The notes under the pieces were generated by a model. The model was not told where the DNA came from and ran no database searches. It saw nothing but the letters and a program-made list of their open reading frames with translations. DNA of 64,000 bases from Thamnaconus septentrionalis. Lineage: Eukaryota > Chordata > Actinopteri > Tetraodontiformes > Monacanthidae. Below are positions 27,386 through 41,826 of this stretch, in pieces. A program made the translations under genes and the position numbers. Location: the NCBI GenBank assembly GCA_009823395.1, contig CM020510.1:3985273-4049272 (forward strand), read 5' to 3'. Within the stretch, counting starts at the first letter, position 1; each line of letters opens with the position of its first letter.

Positions 27386-28644
27386 CATCCGAATCAGAGT
27401 GTGAAGACTTTCCTCTGTTGTCGAAACGCTATTAAAACATAAAAAACAACCTCAGTGAGGTTTTTTTGTTGTTTTTTTTAAGAGGATGAGCTGGCAAAGT
27501 TTTCTGATCCACACACACACACACACACACATACACACACACACGCACACCGGTGTTTTTCTGCCTCTGCAGCCTCTCATCGATTGTCTCCGTCTGCCTC
27601 TAAATCTGTTTCCTTCTCGTCTATTTTCTTTCAGCGCCGCACAGTGACGCAACACAAAAACATCTCAGATGTTCAACTTTGCTTTTTTCCCCCCCAACAA
27701 CAACAACGACAACAATAACAGGCCGGAGGGATCCAGAGACGAACCGCCAGGTCGATGACGGCTGTTGTTCTGTTTTGGTGTTTTTTATCTTTGGGATGTC
27801 AAATGAAGAAGAAGAAGAAGAAGAAGAAGAGGAAGGAAAACGTAACGGCTGTTTGTCTGACGAGAGTTCTGGGTTTCGGCAGTCGTTTGTTGCTGAAACT
27901 TCCGAGGGGCTGAAAGCGAAGCGGACCTGAAGTTGTGTCTGCCGGACGTCTGATCCTGAGGTTGTGTGAAGTGACGCCGATCCTTCCTCCTCCTTCCTCT
28001 TCTCCTCCTCCACCATCCCCCCAACGCCTACTCCTCCTCCTCCTCCACCTCCTCCCCCACCGCCCCCCTCCTCCCCCTCCCCCTGCCAGCATCAGCTCAG
28101 CGTGCAGTCGGCCGCTGGCATTCTGTCGACCTTTTCCTGCGCCGCTTGAGTCGGAGCCTGCGGTCTAGCAAGGACCACCTGGGGGGCAGCAGTCAGACAG
28201 AGCGCCCCCTGCTGGACACGCTGCACTCCTTCACTGCGCTGAGCCGAGTCACTGCAAAGTGAAGGTGCTATCGATGGGAGAAGAACTGCAGGGTGAAAAA
28301 GTTCTGCATGAACTTTGGGATGAAGACGCTCAGATCAAAATCTGGGAGCATCCACAAAAAATAGCGCAGTAAAAGAAAAAATATGCGATGGAATTATTCA
28401 TAAATAATTGGAAACTGAAAAGTTACTGCAACAGTTTTGGTCAGAATTATTGAATTATTGAAACATCCAAATATTTTGATGTAAAGCCTCAGTTCAAAAA
28501 CTCAAGAATTTCCCTTTGGAAAGTAGGAGGAAGGAAGGAAGGAAAAAAGAATGAAATATCTGATGGATAATGATGGGAAGAGGAAACACAGTGTCGAGGA
28601 TCAGTTCAGAACCAATTCCAAGTGTAAATGAGCTGAAATTCTGA

Positions 28645-28695
<51 letters not shown>

Positions 28696-29201
28696 CTGAA
28701 GTGGAACAACCTGAATTATTCAAGCCAGAAGATTTTTTTTTCACTGCTCAATGTGTCAAACACTGTAAAACATTCACAAATGCAAAGAAAATACAATCTC
28801 ATCATCTCATGATTTTTTTTAACACTTTTGGTCCAGATTTTCATTGCTCATCATCATCATCATCTTCATCTTCATCATCATCATTGGGTCTCAGTGGTTA
28901 AAAGGCTTTTTTTATTTTTTTTGAATGATGCGAACCGACACAACACGGATGACAACCCGTTCACTTTGTTGAAGGTTTTCAGCTCAGTCAGACTCAAAGC
29001 GACCGCAGCTTCACTTCATTATATTTAAAACATTCACGAGGGTGAAGGGAGGTGAGGGAGAGAGACACCTACCCAGTCCCAAGCACGACACTCGCAGTCC
29101 CGACTTGCCCAGATTCCTGCAAGAAGACAAAGAGAAGAAGAAATTCAGTTTTTGTCAAAGATCTCAGAGAAACCAGGAGAGCAGCACACACACTGGAAGC
29201 A

Positions 29202-29277
<76 letters not shown>

Positions 29278-29990
29278 ATCATTACATTTTTATTTCTTTC
29301 CGGCTCGCTCTTTTATTCCTCCTTTTCTCTAACTTTGCTGACTCACGAGCAGCTGCTGCTGCTGCACTCAAACTAAATTCACTCCTGGCAGCAACTCCAT
29401 GGCTCAATGTTTTAATCTGGCCACGGCACTTTACCCAGCATGCCCCAGGAGGGTTTTTAAGATGAGGCCGGCTGCATGTCGCCAGGGGGAAATGGCAAAT
29501 ACAACAAGAAATGCTATTTGTCGTACTGGTCAGAAAAGAGCTCAACGGGACAGTTCAGGCAGAATCGACGTCTTCTAATGCACAAACGATCATGTTTTTT
29601 AAGAGGGACAGATGTATCGTGGGTAAGATCTCATTCTCTATTGGGTGGACAGGTGACAGTGACTTTTAAACCATTCAGCACGTAAGAAAAGGCAGAAAAC
29701 AACCTGTAAGTTTGATTTAATGTGCATTGACATGCAGCGGTGGAAGTTTGGTGGCAGGTTAGCGCAGCGAGGGCGCCACCTACAGACAGTCAACGCACAC
29801 GAGGATGCCTTCATCCGTGCAAAACCTGACGTGGCGTGACACTGATGTGAAAAATGAAAAATGTACCGACGACGGCGACGAAATGAATTTCGCTCAAGAA
29901 GAAAGCGTTCGCATTTTCTCACCATCTCGACGGAACTGTAACAGCCACCAGCCTCTCAAAATAGACCCCCCACACACACACACACAGCCA

Positions 29991-30021
<31 letters not shown>

Positions 30022-30138
30022 ATGTGATCCATGAGTGAGAGGTTATCTACCCGTCAATGTGGCTGTTCAATTACCCGTGTCAGCAGCAGCGAGAGGGCAA
30101 ACAGCCAATAACACAAGGCTAATGATGAGGAGGGAAAC

Positions 30139-30195
<57 letters not shown>

Positions 30196-30252
30196 TCAGC
30201 TTCTTTCTAAGGTTTAAAGTTATTCTTCACTTCCTGTGACCGATTTCCTGTT

Positions 30253-30286
<34 letters not shown>

Positions 30287-32150
30287 TCATTCGCCCACCG
30301 GCTGAAAGATGCAGGTGTGTGTTGAGGTTGACAGCGTGATTTAATAAACGACCCACATTGAATCAGCGATGGACTGAGGTGATAATAACTGGAGGCAAAG
30401 CGTCGGATCATTCTGATGAATATTTTACTTGGTGTCAGACAGCAAAGGAATGAAAAATGTTCAGCGTCGTGCGCCGTCACTTGTCGACAAAATTTAGTCC
30501 AGTGAAGGTTTTTCTAAAAGCTCGTCGTTCCCGGAAAATCTGCTGTGTCTGAACGTTTCGTTTTATCAACGTCCTGTGAGAGCGAGCCACAAACTGATGA
30601 CTGGATCAGCAGTACACACACAAACACACACACACATACACAAACACACACACACACACACACTCGAGCAGTTGCAGGCTAAAGTTGCTGCTCCAATTCA
30701 TCATTTCCAGGAAGTTTTCCTGGTGAGTTCAGGGAATTCATCACTTTTAGTTGAATTTCTTTTTTTCTTTTTTTTTTTAAATATTCTTGGTTCCACTTTT
30801 TTGTGGCTCTTTAAAAGAAAAATGGACTTTGGTGCATTACTCATGATGTCTGTAGGAGAAACGCTGAACTTCTCTGGCCAGAGACAAAGTTTGGAAATGA
30901 GCATCATCACATTGAACTCATTGTTTGGTGCGTTCATGCGACTCACGTCGTAATTTATAAAAAAACGAAAACGAAAAGCGGCTGATCTCAGCACTGCGTC
31001 CCTTAATGAGATGCAGCCGCGAGCGCCTCGGATCTGCCGACTCGACGATGGACGGCGCCGCGCTCCGTTGTTCCCGGCCGCCACCGAGCCTTCGCTCTGC
31101 AGCCACCTGTCGGAGCCACTTTAATGATTCAGCGCTGACGAGTCACTTTGCTGTCCTCCGACACCCGAACGACTCATTGGGCTTTAAAAAAAAAGACATT
31201 GGGAAAAAATTCTGCTGTGCATGTAGTACGCATGTATATATGCATATATACACATATATATGTACTGTATATATGCGCAATGTACATACAAGCGAGTTAA
31301 TCTTTTAAAAGTCAGCGTTCACCATATGGAACTTATATAAACAGGCACAGGGACGCGCAGAGACGAGCTGTTGTGTCCAAGATATTTTACAAAGCCTAAA
31401 TCTCTAATCCGGGCGGTCCAACTGTGAATCTCCACCCAAATCTCCGACCTCATTAATGTGTCCAGTAACGAGCTGTGTTGACGTGCGCAGTCAGGAGCTG
31501 AGTGGAGGAATGGAGATGCAGCACCCTGCTGTCCGACCCGGCCGGGATTTATTTTGTGAATAAGTTATGTAAGGTTGCTTTTTGTGCCCATGAAAGATCA
31601 TTAAAAGACAAAAAAAAAGAAAAACAGTTAAAAGGCTTGAATGGATCTTTTGAATTTGGCTCAAGTGAGACTAAAAAAGCCGCTGAGTCAGCAGGCGGAT
31701 GTCCTGCCAGCCAATAATGATGCGGATGCTCTCAAACACTGGAGATGAATGACGACGAACCGGGAGGCCCTTAGAGGAAGTGCAAAAAAATGACATCCTC
31801 CCAAATAAAAAAGGAATATTAACCATAAGCAATGCGGCAATTCATCGGGAGGGTATTTCTGTTCAGAAGAAGGAGAGGAACCATCCATACATAACCAACA
31901 GAATATACAATCAAGCATCGAACAACTTCCTGCCATCAGCTCCACTGGCGTCCACAGCGCTGAGCTCACACCCCCATTCAGCTTTTTTTCTTCTTCTTTT
32001 TTTTGCAAGATAGCGAAATGGGAGTGAGATGGAGAGAGTGATGCAGAGAGGGAGAAAATTAGATTCCTCCTCCTTCCCCCTCCAGTCTTTTTAAAGGGGT
32101 CCTTTGCTTATGAAAGCCTTAATATAGGCATACACATAAATTACCGCTAA

Positions 32151-32189
<39 letters not shown>

Positions 32190-35100
32190 CTAATACACCC
32201 ACCGCAGTCCATCAAATATTTATTGAAATATGAAGCGGCTTTTCCAAACAGATCCTTCTTAACGAGGCTCCATCAGCAGGACCATTCATCTCCACTGATC
32301 ATCTCCACTCATCATCTCCACTTCAACACGTCCTCATTTGCCGCTGATGGACACTAATGGCTTTCCTGATCCCCCCCGCCTGTCGCCTGTCGCCACTAGG
32401 GTTGTATTATCCCGTTTCTTTATGTGCTGGAACCCTGTCAGCCACACACACACACACACACACACACTTCAGTCTCCTGCTGAGAGGAAGAGGAAGGAGC
32501 TCGGTGTTCCACAGGGCAGATAAATTTGGACGTTATTTATTTTATTTCTGAAGGGTAGCTGGCTCTTAATTGGCCGAGAAACAGCAAAATCAGCATTTCC
32601 TGAGAGGAACTCGGTAAACAGATGACAAGGCAATGATTCCCGTCGGAAACCCAGATCATTATTTCGAAATGTTTCCTGGTGGAATGGTGGCAGTGGCGAT
32701 GGCCTCCTGGGTTGAGTCACTGTGAAGCCTGCAGCCACGTCAGCTGACAGCTGGACGAAGCGTCACTCCGAGTCCCTCAGCCTGCCAGGACAACCGGTGG
32801 GCTCGGCTTTGATCTTGTCGGACAGTCGGCCGAGGTTGGGATTTCAGCTGATCCATCTTGAAAAGCTCTGATTCAGCCGGCCCGACCCAGCCGGCGTCTT
32901 TTCATGTTTGTGAAGATCCTGCCAGTGACTCATCAGCACGAGTTTGCTCGTCGCGCCAACGTTTCCCTCTGAGAGTAAATGAGCTGAAGGACTGAGTTGT
33001 TGGCTCCGCCCCTTCACACGGCCATACCTTGAGTAGTAACACCTGCAAACCGCAATTGTACTTTTGTCAAAATTTTAGAGATATTGCTTTTACTTGGCGA
33101 AAAACTGTAAGGGAAACGCGTCTACTGAGAGTGAAACCTTCTGCTTTCCACCTGTTTCGGAATGTCGGCTGCTGAAAAGCAGCAGTTGTGAGAATCATTC
33201 AGAGATAAACCGACATTCCTCACACATCATCCCCCCACACCCACATCAACTCTATCCCTCTCCTCCTTCCTCTCTTCCTCCTCCCCCACTCCTTCATCTT
33301 TAAAACATGAAAACATCCTATTCAGCCGCTGCCAGGATCTGCCGAGGTGTCTGAGTGCCGGCTGCTGACTAAACGCCTTCGCCGAGACGTCCCTCCAACT
33401 CGGCGCAGCGGAATCAAAACCACCCGACTTCAGGATGCCTGGATGCGACAGCAGCAGAGCCCTGAAGTCTGTCTGTTAGAATTGGCTGTTATTGGAACAG
33501 AGAGAGATTCACGCGCTCGCACATCACCATCACTCACATCCAGTCGTGGCGAATTTGCATAAAATCCTCCTTCAGAAGGAGGCGGCGGAAATTACCGGGC
33601 GCACATCAGAGGAGAAGAGAGTCATCTGTGGCTAATTATCGTGTTGTTTGGTCTAATTATCTCTCTGCATTTAATCAACAGAGTAACCAACAGAGGAAAA
33701 TAAGAAGAGACAGTGAATTAGAGCCACTCGTCTGCACATCGTCTGCGTATCATCTCAGTTTATCTGGAGTAGAAAATTGAATTACTGACTTCCGTGGCCC
33801 AGTTTGAGTTGCGAGTCGTTCTCAAAGTCTTCTTCTTCTTCTACTTCTACTTCTTCTTCTTCTTCTTCTTCTGCTGCTGCTTCTCTTTTTCAACATTGCC
33901 AGTTTCAATAAATGCACAGGTATGTATGCAAAGTGCAAAAAACAAAAACAGCTTTGTTCTTTTCCGCTGCGTTCAACAGCAGATTCAGTTCTCGCTAAGC
34001 CAGAGGAGTACACAAGTCTGTGCACAGCTAAACAAATGTTGGAGGGATCTTGGCACCAGATGTATAAAGTTAAAAGTCATGACACCCAAGAGGGTTGAAC
34101 AATCAACTGTGATAATCTCAGCCAGACGTCGTAGGATGTGTTTTAATCGGAGGGGGGTAAAAGAGCGGCAGAGGTCTGACCTTCAGCCTGTGAATCTCAT
34201 GTACTGAACTCAGATCATTGTAAATTACATGAAGGTCTTCTGGGGGTCAGACGTCCAAAGGCGAAAAGATGATGGCAGCTGCAGCTACCAAAGGTTGGAT
34301 TGAGGGTGTCAGCTGTGAAGGGAAACACTGTGAAACGAGCGACAAGTCGCAACAGAACTCCGAAGATCCGTAGGAGGCTCTGAAGGTCTTCCTCATCAAT
34401 GATGATGCGTTGGATCTTTAAGAGGTTCTGAAGATGTGGAACAACAAGGTGGGGATAGAAGAGGAAACAACATCGGAGAGGGAATCAGAGCGAGAGCGTG
34501 GGAGGAGGCGGGTCATCACCGGGTCACCGCCATTGATGCTGATGTTTAGCAATCTGCCAACGCCTCCACACGACTTTCACTGCAATTCTACTTCTTTACA
34601 ATCATTCCAGGGAGGAAAGGGGAAAAAAGATGCTCTGGCCCATTATTGCAAACCTCAAACTCATCAAGGAAATTCTTTCCATATCCTCCTGGGGAACTAA
34701 GGCTTTCCGGACATCATCAACCCTCGGGCTGCTACATCCACAACAGGTTGGATCAGAATTCTTCATTGATTCGAGAGGCAGCAACCTCATCAAGAGGTGA
34801 ATCAATCAGCCAGGCTGATGAGGTCGCAGCCGTCTTTTCAAATCCTGACGGCCGATCCGTCTTAAACCGTCGATGAGAGCAACCGAGCCGAGCAACCAGA
34901 CTGCTGGGTCTGCTTCCGCGTTTGCTTCATTTTCATTTCGGTTTGCCACCCAAATATTTATTTTTTGAAATCGCCTTCTGCTAACCAGAAAACTATTTAT
35001 TGCATCAGGTCAATCCAACTTGATGGAAACATCACAAAGGCCTTGACACAGCCATTCTGTGTTTTCACAATTCATGACAAAAGAAGCAGGTCACCTACTC

Positions 35101-35605
35101 GGGACGATGCAGGCCGGTCTTCTACTGACGATGACTGACACTCGCAATCACAGCGCCGCATCCAGACACGCGACATCTCCTTGAGCGTGAACACACAAAG
35201 TCGACACTCAAAGTTGTACAACTCAAAGATTCAAATCTGAATCAGAGGAGTTATGGAATCAGATTGATTCCTGAACAAAACCCTCTGATGATTAAAATAT
35301 GCTCTGCGTGATGTTGGCACACCAGCAAGAGCTGCTAAACAGTGGCCTTAAAAATGTGTTCAGTCACTAACTAACAAAATGCCCTGATAATTGAGCCCTC
35401 CGTACAGCGAGTGTGTGCGTGTGTGGCTGCATGCAATGTAGATGCATTTGGTGTGTGTGTTTATGTGTGTGCGCCGCGATGCATAAATACAGCGCATGCA
35501 TAAATTCCCACTCGGCTTGCGGCGCAGCGCCACCTGCTTGCGTGCCTGTTTTTTTCTCGTGTATGAAGTGAAGTGTGAAGCGAGGAACCAATCTCTGGCT
35601 GTACG

Positions 35606-35639
<34 letters not shown>

Positions 35640-38600
35640 CAAGCCCGCTGATAGGAGTAATGAAAAGGCCGTCACCCAGCGAGCTGGAGCTGATAACACC
35701 TGCAACAAGACGGAGAAGAAGAACTCTTCCCGCCAAACAGCCTCCGCAGCACTGCAGTGTTGGCGCAGTAATGCAGCGGTGGCGCCGTTGCCTCGGCACG
35801 CGTGAGCACAATAAAAAAAGGATGAAAAAAAAACTGCACCCTGACGACGGCCAAGGCGTGACGGCGAGGCATCGCGCTGTCACTGTGAAACAATGAAGCT
35901 GCCGGCCGAAATAGAAAGACGGCGAGGACGATGCTGGTGCTGCAGCTGCCTCGCTTGGCTGCAGCCCACACACACACACACACACACATGTTGGAGTTTA
36001 TATTAAAAAAAAAAAAAAAAAACCTGCAGATTACTGTATGGCCAACCTGCTCACAGCGTGAACAACTGGAATCCCTCTTCTCTAGTTTTCAACGCTTCGA
36101 AACGTCTCTGTTCTCGTCTTAAAGTGGATTTATTCTGCTGGTTACAAAAATCTGCTTAGCGTTCAGGTTAAAATACTCATGTTGCAGTAAAGATAAATCT
36201 CCCGTTGTGTATTAAATTATGAAAAATTGACAGCAGTGTCCAAAATAACCGCGACTCTATGCTTTGGTTAAAAAGGGAGGAACTTGCAGGTTGAACAACT
36301 TGTGATTCTGCTGACTTCTGAACAACAGGACAATGAAAGCTGTCTGGATCTGTTGGTTCTGATCTGATTGGCTATCAGGAGACAAAGCGATGCTCATGTC
36401 AAAAACAATCCAATCCGAAATTCTCCAAGAATCTCGGAGAGTCATCAGTTCTACCAAACACTGCAGCTGCAGTTTCTTCAGCACGTCTTTATATTTGTGG
36501 AGGGAATCAGCTCATGCGACCATAACCTTCCCCTGAACAATAAACTCAACTCCCCGGATGGAAAAATTACCCATAATCCTACCGTGAACAACACAGCGGC
36601 AGGACCATCATGTCCTTGTTCCTCCTCTTGGTGGAAAATTTCACACATTTGTCTGGATTCTTTGTCCCCTGAGGCCAATTTGCACCAAGGTAAAGTACTC
36701 AGTATGCAAATTGCCCGCAATTATCTTTAAGCACAGTGGAGGAGGAGAAAAAAATGCGTTTCCACAAGTGCGACTGTGTTGCGGTGAAGAGCATCCAATC
36801 AGCGTCTGACAGCGACGAGGAGGCGCACTCGCACTGAAGAGGTTGGCTGAGAAGATGCAGAGTGAGACCAGCAGGGGGCGCTACCTCACCTCTTACATAT
36901 TTGCTATAGTGCTGGAGGTCAGAGGTCAGATCCTCCCCCGGAGCCCTGATCTATACCTTCGTGAGCGGCTGCGTGGGAAGAAGACGCTCGCGTCTAATGG
37001 CCGGTGAATCACTCCCACAGTGAGTCGCGAGTCAGCTCGCCATCGAGCAGAAGGAGGACGATTCAGCTCGGCGTCTCCGCCCCACCTGCCTCTGCCGCTG
37101 ATCCCTGCTCCTCCAGGTTCTCACCCTGCTGATGGGGACGGCTGAGGCGTTGTGGGCAGGGCGGCCGCAGAGAGGAGTTCACAAATGACGTCGACGACAC
37201 TGTGGATATTTCACAGTTATGTTTTGAAATACATTATTATTTGTTAATTAATCATCAGCCTATGACGCAAGTACATGATATCTCTTTTTGCACGTTGGAA
37301 AATCATGGAACAAGCACACAGGTGCACGGCAGAGCGCGCAGCACCCAGGTGTGTTTTGAGGAGGAACTGCAGAAAAGCAGTGAAGATGAGCAAAGAGTCA
37401 GTCAGTCCTCAGTGCAGCAGCACAGTCCTCTCCACATTTTGACTTATTTTTGGGTGGCTTTCTGTTTTGCAGAGGAAAAAAAAAAGAATCAATACACACT
37501 TCGTGGTGCAGAGCAGCAGTTTGGATCTCCAGAAAGGGTCAACTGTGGACTCGGAGGCCGGAGGCAAAACAAAACAAACACAGGGTTAAATATTCAGGGG
37601 GACGAAAGGCAGGAGAAGGCAAAGAACCTCGAGCCTGTAGGCGATACAACCGTCGTGTAATACTGCAGCAGGAGAAACAGCTTCCTGTCTGAGTGTTTAC
37701 TGCTGCTGCTGGGTTTCATCCTCCATAGCTGGGAGAGAAAGAAATGGAAAGGCCGACAGAAAATGCATACGGAAGTAAATAGGAAAACAAGTTCACAGCC
37801 CATGCGGCAACTTGCTCCCTTCGGGAGTTGGCAATACAATTCCGTACAATATTCCACCACTAGATGTCAGAGAATATTGCTGTGTGTTCCCACCAAAAGA
37901 AACCGGCTCCCTGCAGGTCCCCAGAAGCTTCCAGTGAGGCAGCACTGCACCTCCACTGCACCAGACAAACCAGGACCATCGCATTATTGGGTGAAATCCA
38001 CAGCGCCATCTTCTGGAGTCTTAGGCCATAAGATGGCGCTCTAAGTGACACCGCTGTCTTGTTTTCCTCTGAACTACAGTTGTAGCAGGCTATACCGGCT
38101 ACCGTTAGCATCTGTTTGTGGCTATTTGTCGTTTGTTTTGGTGTCCAGAGCAGGAGGGCACAAGAGATTTATTTTTCGCCACTTTATCCAACTGCAAAAA
38201 AACGCATTTGTTGTGGAAAATTGAACAGGCCCTCTTTATTTTTGCAAGCTGAGCGTTTAAAAGTTTTGCGACACCGCTCCAGCAACACCAGCACCTCTTA
38301 CGTCCCCACACCAGTTTCACTTGGGGTGAACGTCATTTTCCCTCCTTGTGTGAGTAACTCCAGAGATTTGTGGCGCCGGCTGAAACTCTCAGTCGGCTCG
38401 GAGGACGAGCTCGTCCACTTGCAGCAGCAGCTGCTCCGACAATCTGCCGGATGACAAAAACACAACACAGTGCTACTTTGCACGTCAGGCCGAGTCAGAG
38501 TGTGTTCAGACGTCATTTGCTGGCTGAGCACAAGTTGGCTGTTTGGATTTCTTGTCAAGAAAGCAGCCAAGCCAGAGTGACGCTGCATTAAAACTGGCCG

Positions 38601-41432
38601 ATGGCGCCATCTGCAACATTCATTACCAGGCAAAAAAAACAAAAACTAATCCACTTTTCATGGGGATTAGTGTCTGTGTTTTTGTTTTGCTTTTTGTTTT
38701 TTTGCTGCATCAAAATGAGAAAAAAAATGTACTGAATGAATTAAATTCTCTACAGATAAATGAACTAAAATCTCTAAAATTGTTTTTTTTTTTATGTTTG
38801 CACACTGATTATATTTGTTCCTTTGCTCTTTTGAACCGTCATTATAACGGCAAAAGAGATCATTTGGTGCCAAAGTCGTTCCATCTTTTCACTCCAACGC
38901 CCTCATAGTCGAAGGACACAATCCTCAAATTAAACATTCTAGTCAGGCAGCCAAAGAGCCGCAGTAACAGAAAAAGTAGCAGGCTGAGTACGGCCGCAGC
39001 CAGTCGCAGTGATGACTTTGCATTTTGAGTTTAAAATTAGTTTGAGAAGAAAATTTCAGGGACACAAGCAGAGCCAACGGCAGATAAATGAGACTCAGCA
39101 GATTTTTTATCTCTTTTTTTGTCTGAAGTCGCATCTCTGTTGTGTGGGAGAGGGACAGACGGTCCAGGAACAAAAAAAAAATAAAATAAAAATAAAAGAG
39201 GTGGATTGACTGAAAACACGGCCAAGTCAGAGACGCTGGAACTGGTGCAAGTTTGGACCAACTGGGAGCGAGGTCGCCCGGGCCGGCCTCACGCTGCAGG
39301 ACTCGTTGTAGGAAAGCAAGAAATGTATCAGGCCTGAACTTTGCAACTAAAGTGAGATATAAGAAAATTGACAGTTAAAAGAAAAAAAATCACAAAATAT
39401 ATTTTAATTATCTTGGTAGATTTAAGTCTCATTTAAATATCTGATCTTTTTTATATTATGGGTACACAAGAAAGCTTGAATGCACAGCTCCACCTCTCCA
39501 ACTCCATCCCAACAGCTCCATCCCAACAGCTCCACCCCTCCAACTCCGCCCCCACAGCTCTCCTCCATTAAACACGTGTTGCGAACTCTTTTGTGCGTTT
39601 TTTATTTCTCCCAGTTGTGTAGAGCTGCGCAGCAACGCCTCCTGCCTGCGCGCCTGCTGATCTGCGGCAGAGTGTTCATTTAATCCCCGCGGCTCACCGA
39701 CACACACTCATTAGGACCGGAATCAATAACAGAGATTAACCGCAGACACGTTCACACACAGAAGAAACACAAACCTATTTTATACACGCACGCACACATT
39801 AAATGCGGTGCTGCAGTTGCATGGCGCAGATTTGTAATCTGAAATCTCCATCGTCCAATTTGCCGTTCTGCCAGGAAAAAAACTTCTTTGGGATTTGCAA
39901 ACAATCAGTTTCCTTCACAGATAAAGAGGAGGGAGGAAGCTGTGCTGAAGAAACCACAGAAGAAGACCAGGCTTGGCTTGGCTTGTCTTTCCTGGACTTC
40001 CAACTGGCTTCAGCAAGAGTTCTGTTAAACACTGCGACCAAATGAGAGAAGTTTGACAAGCCTTTCACCGAATGGCTATGAGTACCTGCTTGCTATGACA
40101 TCCACATGTTACGTCAGACACATGGCATTCTGAACAAAATGACTTGAATCCAAACCGTTCACTAATCAGAACCAATCACAGCCGCTGCGCGCAAGTCCGT
40201 GCAGAAAAATGATGACACAAATATCAGAGCACAGCAGCCGTTGACACGCTGCATCTCTGTCACACAGTGCCAGTGATATTCTTATCACAGGAAGTAAGTA
40301 GCTGCGTTTCCATTAACCCCTAGAATTGCGCAATGGCTTTTTCGCTTCACACTCGCACATTCAGTGAAAACGCCTGCAAATGGCAATTGTACTTTGTCAA
40401 AATTTGAGAAATATCGCTTTTGTGAAAAAAACTTTAATGGAAAAGCAGCTCGTGGGAGATAAACTCAAACGTTTTGCTCATTATTTCCACTCTCGTGAGG
40501 GCTTTACATTGAAACCAGGCTCCTAATTAAATGTTTGGGGGAAATTTTCTTTCATGCGCTGGGTCAAGGCCGCCGCTGCATGCGGGAATTATTTCAGAGA
40601 TTGGGCCGAGAAAGAGAGCGAGTCATTAACATCCACTCGAAGACCAGAGTGTCACTGGCAGCAGAGGGAAGACATGAATATTAATGCAGGTGGATGTAAA
40701 GAACGCAGATGTGTCACGCAGGGGCGAGTGGGGAAAACAGCAAAAAAAAAAAACAGTTGCATTAGCAAAACTGAAACCATTACAATGTAACTTTGAGTAA
40801 AAGGAGCCAAGAGAGAATCTTGACTGCTTCTTTGACTCGATGATGCAGACGCAGATTTTTGCGATACGGATGTGCAACATAAAAAAAACATTAGTCCACA
40901 GTCAGAGTTGCAAAAGTTGCATTTGCTGCAATGACAGCGTGAGTCCTGACCTCCAAACCATCTCACCAGGCAGGACGTTCCCGTCCATCTCCTGATGCTC
41001 CTCAGGCCATGAACATCCACATCTGCCTCCTTCTCGCTCCACATACAGTACATACATACAACATATGGCCACGATTCAACACGCACACGAACAACATATG
41101 TTTGCGTCTCCGTGCGGTCTTGTTGCATTCATGTTCGGGTGGGTTGAGATATGCATTTAGTTGCATGGAGCAGAAACATATTCTGCATTTCAGTTTAGAT
41201 TTTAGGCTTTTGTTTCTCTCGCCAGCTCTGCAGGTTTTGCAGGATGGTTGATGTCTCAGGGGTGGGGCGGGGAGGGGGTTGACAGATATGCATTGACTAT
41301 GTAATCAGTGACGCATAATGATAAATATCAGAGGAGAAACTGATGAGCCCTACAGCGCCTCTCGGTGGCCATCCGTCATGTTGACGAGCCGGGGAACAAA
41401 CTGAGTTTCACACAGGGATCCCAACACTCACA

Positions 41433-41480
<48 letters not shown>

Positions 41481-41772
41481 AACAAACTCCTAATGGTGGT
41501 TTTCTTCTTCTGTTGCTTCTCACATTTTCCACATCTAGAAGAACACAGACTGAAAAAAAGCTTTGGGTTGCAGTTTGACAGGATGGATGATTTTGGACTT
41601 GAAATTTCAGCTGCAGCATGACTGACTTCAGTCAAACTGCCTGTGACTTTTCCAAAAAGCATCGTGGCATCATTCAGGGGTTTGAAACCTTTTGGTGTCA
41701 GCGAGTCCAAAATGTCCATGACTCTAAACAGTGGCCAGAAAATGCATTGTTGCATGAGTAGCGGTAACCCGA

Positions 41773-41826
<54 letters not shown>

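Noticed and set aside
37202..37660. 152-codon plus-strand frame in intron 1
   Set aside because: Begins in AT-rich DNA, shows no recognisable domain and no exon signals; probably chance.
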